Assembly (NCBI GenBank): GCA_014379965.1
Contig: JACMKU010000002.1
Location: 1-34,596 of the forward strand
From: Chitinophagaceae bacterium
GTDB lineage: Bacteria; Bacteroidota; Bacteroidia; Chitinophagales; Chitinophagaceae
Length of the DNA: 34,596 nucleotides
Reading direction: 5' to 3'
Positions 15,666 to 25,688 of this stretch are shown piece after piece. Below the pieces are notes generated by a model. The model searched no databases. It was not told the DNA's origin and was given only the letters and a program-made list of their open reading frames with translations. The first letter of the stretch is position 1. Each line of letters starts with the position of its first letter. Position numbers and translations under genes: made by a program.

Positions 15666-17624
15666 TTTCTCCACGGGGATCCGCAATATCGTTAGAGAAT
15701 AAGGAGCCAAATCAACCGTCATATTCTTTTTATTCAGCTGTATTGTTTTCTCAATAGGTGAAATCGCGGCAGGCTCCTCAAAGGAATTCTGCCTTTCCGT
15801 TGCACTGCTAAGAATTGTCATAGCAGCCTGGCTTGGCTTTTTCTTTAATCCTTCTAATAAAATGGTTGCATTATGCGGCGCATAGGAAAGGTTGACAAGC
15901 TTGATAATTATTTGATTTTGTACCCTGTCTATTGATGCCGTCCCATACAGGCTATCATTCCCTGCCAGCACCCCATTATTCTTTAGAAGTGGCAACACCT
16001 GGGTGCCTTTGTTTACAGAAAAAAGTTGCTGTACATAATAACTTGGTGTTCCATATGACCTCAGGTTGTCATACCATATCAAATCAGGAGCCCACTGCCA
16101 CGCCTCAGCATGGGCAAAGAGCGGAGCATATGAACTCATGTGCACCACATCAGCATTCCTCTCCAGCCCCGTAATGAAGGCCGCCTCCGATAATGCTGCA
16201 AGCCAGTTATTCCTTTTTATTCCCTCCGTTCCCTTCACGTGTGCCGCATATTCGCCCGCGAAGATCTTCGGACCATTCCTGTCATAGTTGTCGTATCGAC
16301 TCGCATTTGCCTGGAACCATTCGGGAGGCAGGTAGTAATGTTCATCCAGAATATCTGCCTTCAGCTCACGCATCTTCGGATCAAGATATTCGAACAACGG
16401 TCCATTCGCATTTGGACCCAGGCTCACCACCAGTTTTATGTCCGGGTATTGCTTGCGTATCGCCTCAGAGAATATTTTGTATCGTTCCACATACTGGGGT
16501 CCCCACTGCTCATTGCCCACACCGAGCATGCGTAAGTTGAATGGCGCAGCGTGTCCCATCGATGCTCTCAGCTTTCCCCATTTCGTTTCTACCGAACCAT
16601 TGGCGAATTCAATTAGATCTAACGCATCCTGAATGTACGGATCCAGTTCATCGAGTGGCACCACTTCGCCCGTATTGAATTGACAGGCCATTCCGCAATT
16701 GATGATAGGCAATGGTGATGCGCCAATGTCTTCGGACAAAAGAAAGTATTCATAGAACCCAAGACCGAAGCTCTGGTAATAATCCGGGGTGGCTCGATGG
16801 CGGAATTCCGTATTCCACCTGTTGATGGAGAGCTCGCGCTGATCCACTTCACCTACCGTCTTCTTCCATTGATATCTCGTGGCTAGTTCCCTTCCTTCCA
16901 CGATGCATCCCCCGGGAAACCGAACGAATCCCGGCTTCATGTCCGCGAGCCATTGCACGAGATCATTGCGAAGACCACCCGGACGACCTTTCCATGTATC
17001 CTGTGGAAAAAGCGAAACCATATCGATGTCCGTGACGACTTTCTTATCAAATGAAATTCTAAGTGATGCCTTTGGAGAAGTGGTATTGGCAATGATCGAT
17101 GCTTTGTACTGCTTCCAATTACCTCCGGTAATTGTGATCTTGCTGTTACCTACTTCAGCACCTTTCGCATCTATCAATCGGATCGATATATCCTGCGTCG
17201 CTCCAGCCTCCATTCGCGCATTCAGTGAGAAGTGATATGTATTATCTTTCTTTATGCCTATTCCGCGAAAGCCTTCATTAGTCAGCGCATACGCGGCAGT
17301 GTCGGTCGATACTGTGATCCTCGCGAATCTTGGATTGGGGCCACCGCGATTTATGATCAGTACGCTTCCTTTCCGATCCTGGTTTCTCCTGTCCCACCCC
17401 ATCCATGGATCCGAGAACTCGAATGATCGATTCTTCACGAGCTCGGCATATATTCCGCCATCGGCTGCGAAGTTGATGTCTTCGAAAAAGACACCGTACA
17501 TGGTGGATTGAATCTCCGCGCCCGGCTTGTTCACATTGACGACTATCGGTGAATTCTTCTGCGCTGCAGCCGTAACCGATATGAACGCAAGAGCGATAAT
17601 CAAACAAACGCGATTCAACTTCAT
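15651..17624 (-). CDS. Alpha-L-arabinofuranosidase, GH51, long form with inserted carbohydrate-binding-like domain
   Basis: The protein has 657 residues with a signal peptide ending SVTAAAQ. The opening MYGVFFEDINFAADGGIYAELVKNRSFEF (from 42) is typical of GH51. Residues about 85-205 form a beta-rich insert resembling a family 4/9-type carbohydrate-binding module. The (beta/alpha)8 domain follows, with acid/base Glu372 in GVGNEQWG and nucleophile Glu458 in FAGEYAAH. A C-terminal beta domain ends the protein. It removes terminal L-arabinofuranosyl groups from arabinan or arabinoxylan in the periplasm or outside the cell. Its start is 5 bases after the stop of the other GH51 gene, so the two are co-transcribed. 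Its stop lies inside a repeat arm. Confidence 0.93.
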   Translation of the reverse strand: MKLNRVCLIIALAFISVTAAAQKNSPIVVNVNKPGAEIQSTMYGVFFEDINFAADGGIYAELVKNRSFEFSDPWMGWDRRNQDRKGSVLIINRGGPNPRFARITVSTDTAAYALTNEGFRGIGIKKDNTYHFSLNARMEAGATQDISIRLIDAKGAEVGNSKITITGGNWKQYKASIIANTTSPKASLRISFDKKVVTDIDMVSLFPQDTWKGRPGGLRNDLVQWLADMKPGFVRFPGGCIVEGRELATRYQWKKTVGEVDQRELSINRWNTEFRHRATPDYYQSFGLGFYEYFLLSEDIGASPLPIINCGMACQFNTGEVVPLDELDPYIQDALDLIEFANGSVETKWGKLRASMGHAAPFNLRMLGVGNEQWGPQYVERYKIFSEAIRKQYPDIKLVVSLGPNANGPLFEYLDPKMRELKADILDEHYYLPPEWFQANASRYDNYDRNGPKIFAGEYAAHVKGTEGIKRNNWLAALSEAAFITGLERNADVVHMSSYAPLFAHAEAWQWAPDLIWYDNLRSYGTPSYYVQQLFSVNKGTQVLPLLKNNGVLAGNDSLYGTASIDRVQNQIIIKLVNLSYAPHNATILLEGLKKKPSQAAMTILSSATERQNSFEEPAAISPIEKTIQLNKKNMTVDLAPYSLTILRIPVEKASGK

Positions 17625-17629
17625 AACAT

Positions 17630-19165
17630 CTATTTTAATTCCAAAACGACGACGGATAATTTAGGTAACGTCACCACCAGTTCATTCCCTTCCTTCCTCG
17701 CACCCTTGAAATCAGAAATGGTGATTAGCCCCGGCCGTTCGAATGTATTAATATCCGTAAACCGAGCCGAGGTCACTGCTTGCCCGGTGACGGTCTGCCA
17801 GTTCATATCATGCAATGATGTCCTGATGACGATATCCTTGTTTGCATCCATGTTTACCAATGATACATGCACCTTGCCGGTACTATCCCTCGACGCCGAA
17901 ACACTCACGGCCGGGATCTTCTGGTCCCCGACTATGTAATCGGGACTTGCAAAATTCACCTGCAGTAGTTTTGCATCGTGATGAACCTTGTACATATCGA
18001 ACACATGGTACGTCGGAGTGAGCAGCATCTGGTTACCTTTTGTAAGAATCAGCGCCTGTAGTACGTTGACCGTCTGCGCGAGGTTTGCCATCTTAACACG
18101 GTCTGCATGGTTGTTGAAAATGTTTAGAGTGGCGCCAGCGATCAATGCATCGCGCAAACTATTCTGTTGGTAGAGAAATCCTGGATTAGTCCCGGGCTCC
18201 ACATCGGTCCAAACGCCCCACTCATCTACTACCATGGCGACCCTCTTAGAAGGATCGTATCGATCCATGATGGTAGAATGACGCGTAACGACCTCGTCCA
18301 TCTGCAAGCACTTCCGCATCGTAGTGAAATATTCCTGTTCGTTGAATTGCGTAGCCGATCCTTTCTTATCCCAGTTTCCCTGTAACGTGTAGTAATGAAG
18401 CGATAATCCCCACATCATGGACAAAGGAATTTTACGCATGAGTGTCTCCGTCCAGTTATAATCGTTCCCATTGGATCCACCCGCTACTTTCTTCAATGGC
18501 GCACCGGGGTAGTTCTTACAGAAAGTTGCATATCGCCTGTATTCATCCGCATAATAGTCGGCAGTCATGTTGCCTCCGCAACCCCAGCTCTCATTGCCTA
18601 CTCCCCAGTATTGAACCTTCCATGGTGTGCTGCGGCCATTCTGCTTCCTCAATTCTGTAGCCGGACTTAGTCCATCGAAGTTGAAGTACTCTACCCACTT
18701 GCTCATCTCATCCACCGTACCGCTTCCAACGTTTCCGGCGATGTAGGGTTCTGTCTCTAACAGGTTACACAGTTCGAGGAACTCATGCGTGCCGAAACTA
18801 TTATCTTCTACCACATTTCCCCAATGTGTATTAAGCATCTTTGGTCGCTGCGTTCTCGGACCAATGCCGTCCCTCCAATGATACTCATCGGCGAAACAAC
18901 CACCTGGCCAGCGCAGGTTTGGTATCTTGATCTTCTTCAGGGCATCCACTACATCGAGACGAATCCTGTCCTTCCTTCTAAGGGTAGAAGTATCGCTCAC
19001 CCAGAATCCATCGTAGATGCAACGACCAAGGTGCTCGGCGAAGTGGCCATAGATGTGTCGGCTGATCGTCGGCGCATTGCTTACTGTGGAGATGGACATC
19101 CTCGTCTGTCCCGCGCCAGTTACTGCAAGAAACATTGCTATGATTGAAAAAAACAGGGTCTTCAT
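17630..19165 (-). CDS. Alpha-L-arabinofuranosidase, GH51, short form
   Basis: The protein has 511 residues and a signal peptide ending AVTGAGQ. It has the compact GH51 layout without the carbohydrate-binding-like insert of its neighbour. [16 protein letters not shown] is at 38-53 and [14 protein letters not shown] at 84-97. The acid/base Glu192 is in GVGNESWG and the nucleophile Glu315 is in [10 protein letters not shown]-terminal beta-sandwich closes the protein. The enzyme cleaves L-arabinofuranose from oligosaccharides or side chains. Because this form is usually intracellular in Gram-positive bacteria, the export signal here suggests periplasmic processing before uptake by the symporter. 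It sits 20 bases after the AraR-like gene. Confidence 0.93.
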   Translation of the reverse strand: MKTLFFSIIAMFLAVTGAGQTRMSISTVSNAPTISRHIYGHFAEHLGRCIYDGFWVSDTSTLRRKDRIRLDVVDALKKIKIPNLRWPGGCFADEYHWRDGIGPRTQRPKMLNTHWGNVVEDNSFGTHEFLELCNLLETEPYIAGNVGSGTVDEMSKWVEYFNFDGLSPATELRKQNGRSTPWKVQYWGVGNESWGCGGNMTADYYADEYRRYATFCKNYPGAPLKKVAGGSNGNDYNWTETLMRKIPLSMMWGLSLHYYTLQGNWDKKGSATQFNEQEYFTTMRKCLQMDEVVTRHSTIMDRYDPSKRVAMVVDEWGVWTDVEPGTNPGFLYQQNSLRDALIAGATLNIFNNHADRVKMANLAQTVNVLQALILTKGNQMLLTPTYHVFDMYKVHHDAKLLQVNFASPDYIVGDQKIPAVSVSASRDSTGKVHVSLVNMDANKDIVIRTSLHDMNWQTVTGQAVTSARFTDINTFERPGLITISDFKGARKEGNELVVTLPKLSVVVLELK

Positions 19166-19185
19166 GTGTGCCTGGTTTTAATTAT

Positions 19186-19872
19186 TTATAGAAATTGAAT
19201 GGCCTCTTTATCAAGCTGCTCGTATTTCTTTCTATCGAATACATAATAGAATGCCCCTTTCTTCGACGATTCCTTGTCCTTCTCTCCCAGCTTGTGAAGA
19301 ATATTGAGTGAATGGATCTTCCTCGTGAAATTTCGTTTGTCCAGCGACGTCTCATAGATGGCCTCATACAATCCCTGGAGTTGCTGCAGCGTGAACTTGA
19401 GAGGAAGCAAGGCAAAACCGATGGGATGCGTGGATGCTTTCTCTTTCAATCGTTGCCTCGCCTGCCTGATCATGTTCTTGTGATCGAAAACGAGAGGCGG
19501 TAATTTGTTCAGGCTAAACCATTGTGAATGGTGATCCATCATCAGCGCCTCATCATAGTCATCGATCTTGATGAGTGCAAAGAAGGCAACGGATACCACC
19601 CGACCGCCAGGATCTCTCTTTACATCGCCGAAACAATACAGTTGTTCCATGTAGATGTCAGTGAGTCCGGTCAATTGATCAAGTACCCTTGTCGCCGCTT
19701 GCTCCACGCTCTCCTCTTGCTGGACGAAGCCTCCCATGAGCGACCACCTTCCCATCTCAGGTTCCAGTCGCCTCTTGACGAGCAGGGCTTTCAGCTCCTT
19801 GCCATTGAAGCCGAAGATGATGCAGTCGACGGCAACCAATAGTCGAGCCTGGTCTTGGTATGGTGCAGCCAT
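19186..19872 (-). CDS. araR: Nudix-derived transcriptional regulator of arabinose use (AraR-like, NrtR family)
   Basis: The protein has 228 residues. An N-terminal Nudix fold (about 8-145) is joined to a winged helix-turn-helix (about 150-228) with LLPLKFTLQQLQGLYEAIYE and LDKRNFTRKI, as in NrtR-type regulators. The Nudix box at 48-70 is degenerate: where catalysis needs R-E-x-x-E-E the protein has R62-V-L-D-Q-L. Hydrolase activity is therefore unlikely, and the domain probably binds a ligand. In Bacteroides thetaiotaomicron a protein of this architecture (AraR) represses L-arabinose genes and is released by L-arabinose. Placement inside the arabinose operon, 12 bases after the symporter gene, supports the same role. 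The operator was not identified. Confidence 0.85.
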   Translation of the reverse strand: MAAPYQDQARLLVAVDCIIFGFNGKELKALLVKRRLEPEMGRWSLMGGFVQQEESVEQAATRVLDQLTGLTDIYMEQLYCFGDVKRDPGGRVVSVAFFALIKIDDYDEALMMDHHSQWFSLNKLPPLVFDHKNMIRQARQRLKEKASTHPIGFALLPLKFTLQQLQGLYEAIYETSLDKRNFTRKIHSLNILHKLGEKDKESSKKGAFYYVFDRKKYEQLDKEAIQFL

Positions 19873-19884
19873 TAATAATTCGTT

Positions 19885-21615
19885 TTACCAGAATTTGATA
19901 TAAAGTCCTGCCAATATTAACAGCGTGATCACGATCATGATGATATGGCCTTTGCTCAACTTGAACATTTCCTTATCGAGGATAAATGCCTTCGGATTCA
20001 CTTTCGGTCCGCGCAAACTCACAAGGATCATGATGAGCATCGTGAAGAAGAACGACCATCCCATGTTGATGAGGAATGGTATTCTCCAAACCTCCTGCAT
20101 TACGCCATCCACTTTCTCCTGCGTCGGGAATGCGGAGTATAGCCATGTTTCATGACCCAATACCGATGGCGCATAGTTGTTAAAGAATACAGCAAGCACC
20201 AATCCAGTGATGACGCCGACGACCGCTGCCGCACCTGTCGTTCTTTTCCAGAACATACCAAGGATGAACATAGCGAAGACACCGGGGCTAATGAAGCCCG
20301 TATATTTCTGGATGAAAGTAAACCCGCCTTCTCCACCGATACCAAGGATATCCTCCCAGGTAAAGATCAATGCGATGAACATGGCCACCCATACAGTGAT
20401 CCTTCCAGTCCACACGAGTTTCTTCTCAGTTGCTTCTCTCCTTATGTATTTTTTATGAATGTCGAGTGTATAAATGGTCGAGATGCTGTTTAGCTTTCCC
20501 GCAAGCGACGCCACGATAGCGGCGGTAAGCGCGGCGATGGATAGACCTTTCAGTCCGCTGGGCAGGAATGCGAGAATGGCAGAGTAGGCCGTATCCTTCG
20601 ATCCGTTGAAACCAGGGAGATGATTCTCTTTATATAATACGTAGGCAGCAATTCCGGGCAACATCACGATGACGGGCATCAATAGTTTAAGGAAACCCGC
20701 AAAGAGAATACCCGTACGGGCAGTCTTGAGGTCGGCTCCAAGCGCACGTTGCGTGATGTATTGATTGCAGCCCCAGTAATTCAAGTTGACGATCCACTGT
20801 CCCGCAAAGTACATGGCGATACCCGGCAACACCAGGTATCGATCTATCTGCAGTTGAGAGGCACCCTCCTTTGGCTTATCAAAGATCATGTGAAAATGTT
20901 CAGGCGATTGGTCCATCAATACCTTGAATCCTGCGATAGCGTCCTTGCCATGGCCGAATTTTTCGCCCACGATAGTAAGCGCGAGGTAAGTAGTGGCCAG
21001 TCCACCGATGATCAGCACCGTAACCTGGATCACATCGGTATAACCGATCACTTTCATACCACCGAGTGTGATGATCAGTGCGAAAAAGGCGAGCACGATC
21101 ATCACTATGTGCAACATCTGTGTGAACTGCGGACTGCCAATCGGGGCGTCTGTCAACAAACCGGAGATAGCCATGCCACCGAGGTAAAGTATCGAAGTAA
21201 GATTGACAACAACATACAGGAAGAGCCAGAATACGGTCATGATCATTGCCACCGTGCCATTGTATCGTTGCTTCAGAAACTGCGGCATCGTGAAGATCTT
21301 GTTCTTCAGATATACCGGCATGAAGAAGATAGCGATGATGATGAGTGCTACCGCTGCGATCCATTCGTAAGCTGCGACCGCGATGCCGGCGAAGAAGCCC
21401 TCGCCGCTCATGCCGATGAACTGCTCGGCGGAGATATTCGAGGCGATGAGTGATGCGCCAATCGCCCACCAGGTGAGCGATCCTTCCGCGAGGAAGAAGT
21501 CGTGTGTATCAGTTACTGCCTTTTTCTTTTTCCAGTATATCCAGTAACCGTACCCTGCTACTATAACGAAGTAGATAACGAAGATCGTGATGTCTAATGC
21601 AGATAAATTCTTCAT
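19885..21615 (-). CDS. araT: Sodium/sugar cotransporter (SSS family), probable L-arabinose importer
   Basis: The 576-residue protein has about fourteen predicted membrane helices. SGLT-type motifs include DFFLAEGSLTWWAIGASLIA and SNISAEQFIGMSGEG near the N-terminus, and a conserved GCNQYITQRALGA segment in the middle. It imports a sugar with sodium across the inner membrane. The position between araA and araR on the same strand points to L-arabinose. No SusC/SusD outer-membrane pair is encoded here, so passage across the outer membrane must use another route. The symbol araT is assigned by context and is less certain than the family. Confidence 0.9.
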   Translation of the reverse strand: MKNLSALDITIFVIYFVIVAGYGYWIYWKKKKAVTDTHDFFLAEGSLTWWAIGASLIASNISAEQFIGMSGEGFFAGIAVAAYEWIAAVALIIIAIFFMPVYLKNKIFTMPQFLKQRYNGTVAMIMTVFWLFLYVVVNLTSILYLGGMAISGLLTDAPIGSPQFTQMLHIVMIVLAFFALIITLGGMKVIGYTDVIQVTVLIIGGLATTYLALTIVGEKFGHGKDAIAGFKVLMDQSPEHFHMIFDKPKEGASQLQIDRYLVLPGIAMYFAGQWIVNLNYWGCNQYITQRALGADLKTARTGILFAGFLKLLMPVIVMLPGIAAYVLYKENHLPGFNGSKDTAYSAILAFLPSGLKGLSIAALTAAIVASLAGKLNSISTIYTLDIHKKYIRREATEKKLVWTGRITVWVAMFIALIFTWEDILGIGGEGGFTFIQKYTGFISPGVFAMFILGMFWKRTTGAAAVVGVITGLVLAVFFNNYAPSVLGHETWLYSAFPTQEKVDGVMQEVWRIPFLINMGWSFFFTMLIMILVSLRGPKVNPKAFILDKEMFKLSKGHIIMIVITLLILAGLYIKFW

Positions 21616-21671
21616 AAAGCGTCAATCGTTGGTTGTAAGAAAATGAGTTCTATTTTGGCTTTTCCCTGTCC

Positions 21672-21706
21672 GATTCCTGATTCCCAATTACTAATTCCTT
21701 ATCTCC
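21672..21706. repeat. Tandem heptamer array, word GATTCCT (5 units)
   Basis: Five 7-base units (GATTCCT, GATTCCC, AATTACT, AATTCCT, TATCTCC) run to within five bases of the araA stop codon, in the araA-araT gap. No inverted partner is visible in the remaining gap. Confidence 0.65.
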
Positions 21707-21711
21707 ACAAA

Positions 21712-23211
21712 CTACCTATACACCTGGTGGTACACCTCGCTCCACTTCAATTCCTTCTGAAACCGCTGCAGGTCCGTCTGTTTATCGATCACTACGCATT
21801 CAATGCTTGCCATTGCCGCGAAGTCCTCGAGATATTCTGCAGTCAGGTTCTGACTATAACAGGTATGGTGCGCCCCTCCAGCATAAATCCAAGCGGCGAG
21901 TCCGTCGTACATATTTGGATGGGGCTTCCAGAGCACTCTTGCTACAGGAAGCTTCGGGAGATCATACTTGGGAGAAACCGCAGTGACCTCATTCACGAGC
22001 AGGCGAAAACGATTTCCCATATCGATGATCGATGCGTTCAATGCCTCACCTCCCGCCACATTGAAGACGAGTCGAACAGGGTCGGCCTTGCCGCCGATTC
22101 CAAGTGGATGTATCTCGCATGATGGCTTGCCACTTGCAATGCTCTCGCAGATCTCAAGCATATGCGCACCGAGCACCATCTGGTTATTGGGTTCAAAGTG
22201 ATAAGTGTAGTCTTCCATGAATGAGTTGCCACCGGCGAGACCGGTGCCCATCACCTTCATCGCCCTCACCAGCGCCGCAGTCTTCCAATCTCCCTCTCCA
22301 CCGAAACCATACCCCTCGCCCATCAATCGCTGTGCGGCTATACCGGGGAGCTGGACCAGTCCGTGCAGGTCTTCGAATGTATCGGTGAACCCTTTATAAT
22401 TACCCGCTTCCAGGAAATGCCTAAGACCGATTTCAATTCTCGCAGCCTCACGGAGTGAATTGTGTTTGTCTCCTGCCTTGCGCAACGCGCTTGCAACATT
22501 ATATCGGTCTTCATATTCCTTTACTAGCGTATCGATGTCCTTATCACCTACTTCCTTTACTACTTTGACCAGGTCTCCGACGCCATGTGTATTCACGGAG
22601 TAGCCGAATTTGATTTCGGCCTCCACCTTGTCTCCATCAGTTACCGCTACATACCGCATGTTATCACCGAAGCGGACAAACTTTGCTCCCTGCCAGTCAT
22701 GCCAGGCGGCGGCGGCACGTATCCATACGCTCGTCTGCTGTACTACTTTCTCATTCTGCCAGTGACCTACGACTACTTTTCTTTCAAGTCGCATTCTAGT
22801 CATGATGTACCCAAACTCACGGTCGCCGTGTGCAGATTGGTTTAGGTTCATGAAGTCCATATCTATCTCCTTCCAGGGAATGTCGCGGTTGAATTGCGTA
22901 TGAAGATGGAGCAGTGGCTTGCGAAGGATCTTCAGTCCTCCTATCCACATCTTCGCCGGAGAGAAGGTATGCATCCAGGCAATGATACCGATGCAGTTGC
23001 TGGAATTATTCGCTTCCGCGCAGAGCGCGTGAATCTCTTCGGTGGATTTCAATACGGGTTTGAAAACAATTTTCACCGGCATCGCATCCGCTCCATTCAG
23101 TGCTTCCGCAATTTGACGGGAGTGATCGTCCACCTGCTTTAGCGTGGCTTCACCATACAAATGCTGGCTGCCTGTGGCGAACCAAACTTCTAAATGATTT
23201 AGATCTTTCAT
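21712..23211 (-). CDS. araA: L-arabinose isomerase
   Basis: The protein has 499 residues, the standard length. The metal and catalytic residues fall at the same numbers as in the Escherichia coli enzyme: Glu306 in YGFGGEGDW, Glu333 in [11 protein letters not shown] and His350 in [10 protein letters not shown] later histidine lies in [10 protein letters not shown]. The enzyme converts L-arabinose to L-ribulose with a manganese ion in the cytosol, the first intracellular step of the pathway. It is 26 bases downstream of araD on the same strand and belongs to the araB-araD-araA unit. Confidence 0.97.
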   Translation of the reverse strand: MKDLNHLEVWFATGSQHLYGEATLKQVDDHSRQIAEALNGADAMPVKIVFKPVLKSTEEIHALCAEANNSSNCIGIIAWMHTFSPAKMWIGGLKILRKPLLHLHTQFNRDIPWKEIDMDFMNLNQSAHGDREFGYIMTRMRLERKVVVGHWQNEKVVQQTSVWIRAAAAWHDWQGAKFVRFGDNMRYVAVTDGDKVEAEIKFGYSVNTHGVGDLVKVVKEVGDKDIDTLVKEYEDRYNVASALRKAGDKHNSLREAARIEIGLRHFLEAGNYKGFTDTFEDLHGLVQLPGIAAQRLMGEGYGFGGEGDWKTAALVRAMKVMGTGLAGGNSFMEDYTYHFEPNNQMVLGAHMLEICESIASGKPSCEIHPLGIGGKADPVRLVFNVAGGEALNASIIDMGNRFRLLVNEVTAVSPKYDLPKLPVARVLWKPHPNMYDGLAAWIYAGGAHHTCYSQNLTAEYLEDFAAMASIECVVIDKQTDLQRFQKELKWSEVYHQVYR

Positions 23212-23237
23212 GTCTTTATTTTATTGTAGCAACTTCG

Positions 23238-23933
23238 CTATTGTCCATAATAGGAACCGGGTCCGTGTTTTCTCTCGAAATGTTTGTCGATAAGTGCTTT
23301 CTTCAATCGTTCTGCCTTGGGATTCACCTGTTCCGTAAGGGTAGCCATCTTCGCGATGGTCTCGAGCACTGCGCTATTATATACGGCCTTATGGGCCGAG
23401 TTACCCCAGGTAAACGGTGCATGGTTGCTCACGAGTATCATTTCCGATTCCTCGTAGCTAAGCTCTTTCTTTTTAAACCAATTGATGATCTGGAACCCGG
23501 TCTCATATTCGTAGTCGCCCTTTATCATCTTCCCACTCATGGGAGGAGCACAGGGAATGTCAAGCGTGGAATGATCGGCATGAGTAGTGCCATAGATAGG
23601 AATCGCCCGCTGCGCCTGCGCCCACGCAGTAGCATAAGTACTATGCGTATGTGAGATTCCCCCAATGTTAGGCCAATGTTTATACAACACGGCATGCGTC
23701 TTCGTATCAGAGGAAGGCCGAAGTGTGCCATCCACTACCTTGCCATCGAAGTCAACGACAACCATTTTCTCAACGCTCAATTCATTGTACGGAACGCCGC
23801 TTGGCTTAATAGCAAACACGCCCTGGTTGCGATCCACTGCGCTAACATTTCCAAAGGTGAATAATACCAACCCCAGCTCGGGGAGTTGCATGTTGGCCTC
23901 GAAGGCCGCCTGTCTTATGTGTTCGTAGCTCAT
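23238..23933 (-). CDS. araD: L-ribulose-5-phosphate 4-epimerase
   Basis: The protein has 231 residues, as in Escherichia coli AraD. The active-site residues are Asp76 in SSDTKTH, zinc ligands His95 and His97 in GISHTHSTYA, and His171 in VSNHAPFTWG, all at the E. coli positions. The phosphate-binding GNVSAVD lies at 29-35. It is a class II aldolase-fold epimerase that turns L-ribulose 5-phosphate into D-xylulose 5-phosphate, which enters the pentose phosphate pathway. It lies 14 bases after araB and is probably co-transcribed with it. Confidence 0.96.
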   Translation of the reverse strand: MSYEHIRQAAFEANMQLPELGLVLFTFGNVSAVDRNQGVFAIKPSGVPYNELSVEKMVVVDFDGKVVDGTLRPSSDTKTHAVLYKHWPNIGGISHTHSTYATAWAQAQRAIPIYGTTHADHSTLDIPCAPPMSGKMIKGDYEYETGFQIINWFKKKELSYEESEMILVSNHAPFTWGNSAHKAVYNSAVLETIAKMATLTEQVNPKAERLKKALIDKHFERKHGPGSYYGQ

Positions 23934-23947
23934 AAGTCCTGCTTGTA

Positions 23948-25612
23948 TTAATTTTTTTCGATAAACTTTCCCAGCTTGATATATTGCTTGTATCGCCTGG
24001 TATAAAGTTTCGCTTTCGACTTGTCAGGTTTGTATTCTGCGTCGAAACCCTGTCCCATCGTCTCCATTGCTATTTCCACCGAAGGGAAAATTCCTGCTGC
24101 GGTGGCTGCAAACATCGCCGCCCCGGCTGCACAAGTCTGATCCGACTTGTGTATCCTAATAGGCATCTTCATCACATCGGCCATTGTTTGCATGATATAG
24201 GGCGACTTCTTTGCGACACCACCCAGCCCGATGAGACCTTTCACCGGAACACCTTCGTCAACAAAACGCTCCGCGATTGCTCTTGCACCGAAACACGTAG
24301 CCTCCACAAGCGCCTTGAAAACCTGTGGCGCACCTGTACCAAGATTAAGATTAATGAGCGCTGCGTTCAATTCCTGGTTGGCATCCGGAGTGCGGCGCCC
24401 ATTCAGCCAATCAATAGCCAGCTCATCATCCTCACCGAGAGGTAGACGCATAGCCTGTATGGATAATTCAGAAATGATCTTATCGCTTATTTCTTTTTTT
24501 AGTGCCTCGGCGACAGATGGTTCAACCAGGGAAGTTGAGGATAATAATTGTAGTGGCCATGAAAGTAGCGACTTGAACCAGGCATAGGTATCGCCGAATG
24601 CCGACTGTCCTGCCTCCATCCCCATCATGCCGGGTATCACGGAACCAGGTACCTGGCCACAAATGCCGCGTATTGATTTATCGCCGATCTCTTCTATTGG
24701 AGCCACAAGCATATCGCAGGTGGATGTACCCATCACCTTGCTTAGGTGATAAGGTTGAATCTGCCCGCCTACCGCACCCATGTGTGCATCGAAGGCGCCA
24801 ACGGATATTACGACATCTGTTGACAAGCCCAGCCTCCCGGCCCATTCGGAAGAGAGGAACCCGGCGGATTTGTCGCTCGTATATGCATTCTTGAATAATC
24901 GTGACGTAAACCCATCCAGCACTGGATCTACGGCAACGAAGAAATCATTGGGAGGTAATCCACCGAAGGCAGAAGACCAGAGCGCCTTATGCCCTGCTGA
25001 GCACACGCTACGTTTCATTTGTTGGATGTCGTTGCCACCAGTAAGCAGGAAGGGAATCCAGTCGCAGTGTTCCACCCAGCTATGACATGCTTTTCTCACC
25101 TCGCCATCTACCCGGAGGATGTGAAGTAGCTTCGCCCAGAACCATTCGCTGGAATAGATACCGCCCACATACTTTAGATAATCAACGGGAAACTTTTTCG
25201 ATACTTCATTGATCTCGGCCGCCTCTGCGGTGGCGGTATGGTCCTTCCATAAGACGAATTGTGCGTTGGGGTTATTCTCGAAACCGGGAAGCAGGGCAAG
25301 TGGAGTTCCCGCTTTATCGACAGCCACGGGTGTCGAGCCAGTCGTATCTATTGCAATTCCTTTAATATTTTGGCGAGCAACCTGTCCCGCATTATTCAAT
25401 GCCTCTTTAATCGTAGCTTCAAGTCCATCTATGTAATCTTGTGGATGTTGCCGAAACTGGTTAATGGACGGATCGCAGTACATGCCGTCTCTCCAGCGTG
25501 GATAATAATAAATGGAGGAGGCGATTTCATTGCCTTGCGCGGTGTCGACGATTACTGACCGGACTGAATCCGTACCATAGTCAACGCCGATGACAAATGA
25601 GGAAGTTTGCAT
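23948..25612 (-). CDS. araB: Ribulokinase
   Basis: The protein has 554 residues, normal for ribulokinase. The N-terminal ATPase lobe of the FGGY kinase fold starts GVDYGTDSVRSVIVD (9-23). The C-terminal lobe has LIGLGGVAKKSPYIMQTMAD and the adenosine-binding QTCAAGAAMFAA. It phosphorylates L-ribulose with ATP in the cytosol. It is the first gene of the arabinose operon, so the operon promoter should lie between 25613 and about 25690, before the repeat element. That stretch is AT-rich, with a weak 5-3-5 palindrome at 25637-25649, but no convincing -33/-7 pair was found. Confidence 0.96.
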   Translation of the reverse strand: MQTSSFVIGVDYGTDSVRSVIVDTAQGNEIASSIYYYPRWRDGMYCDPSINQFRQHPQDYIDGLEATIKEALNNAGQVARQNIKGIAIDTTGSTPVAVDKAGTPLALLPGFENNPNAQFVLWKDHTATAEAAEINEVSKKFPVDYLKYVGGIYSSEWFWAKLLHILRVDGEVRKACHSWVEHCDWIPFLLTGGNDIQQMKRSVCSAGHKALWSSAFGGLPPNDFFVAVDPVLDGFTSRLFKNAYTSDKSAGFLSSEWAGRLGLSTDVVISVGAFDAHMGAVGGQIQPYHLSKVMGTSTCDMLVAPIEEIGDKSIRGICGQVPGSVIPGMMGMEAGQSAFGDTYAWFKSLLSWPLQLLSSTSLVEPSVAEALKKEISDKIISELSIQAMRLPLGEDDELAIDWLNGRRTPDANQELNAALINLNLGTGAPQVFKALVEATCFGARAIAERFVDEGVPVKGLIGLGGVAKKSPYIMQTMADVMKMPIRIHKSDQTCAAGAAMFAATAAGIFPSVEIAMETMGQGFDAEYKPDKSKAKLYTRRYKQYIKLGKFIEKN

Positions 25613-25688
25613 TCTGATGGCAGCAATTTATACGGCAATATAGGATATTTTGGATAATAAGTGTTTTTTTGACATTTATTTTTTAAGC

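Noticed and set aside
20749..21453. Long plus-strand open frame (234 codons) inside the symporter gene
   Set aside because: It is antisense to a clear membrane transporter; its His/Asp-rich translation is what the complement of hydrophobic codons gives, and it matches no known protein.
25637..25649. AATATaggATATT as the AraR operator
   Set aside because: It is a short AT-rich palindrome expected by chance; there is no second copy at another arabinose promoter in the window.
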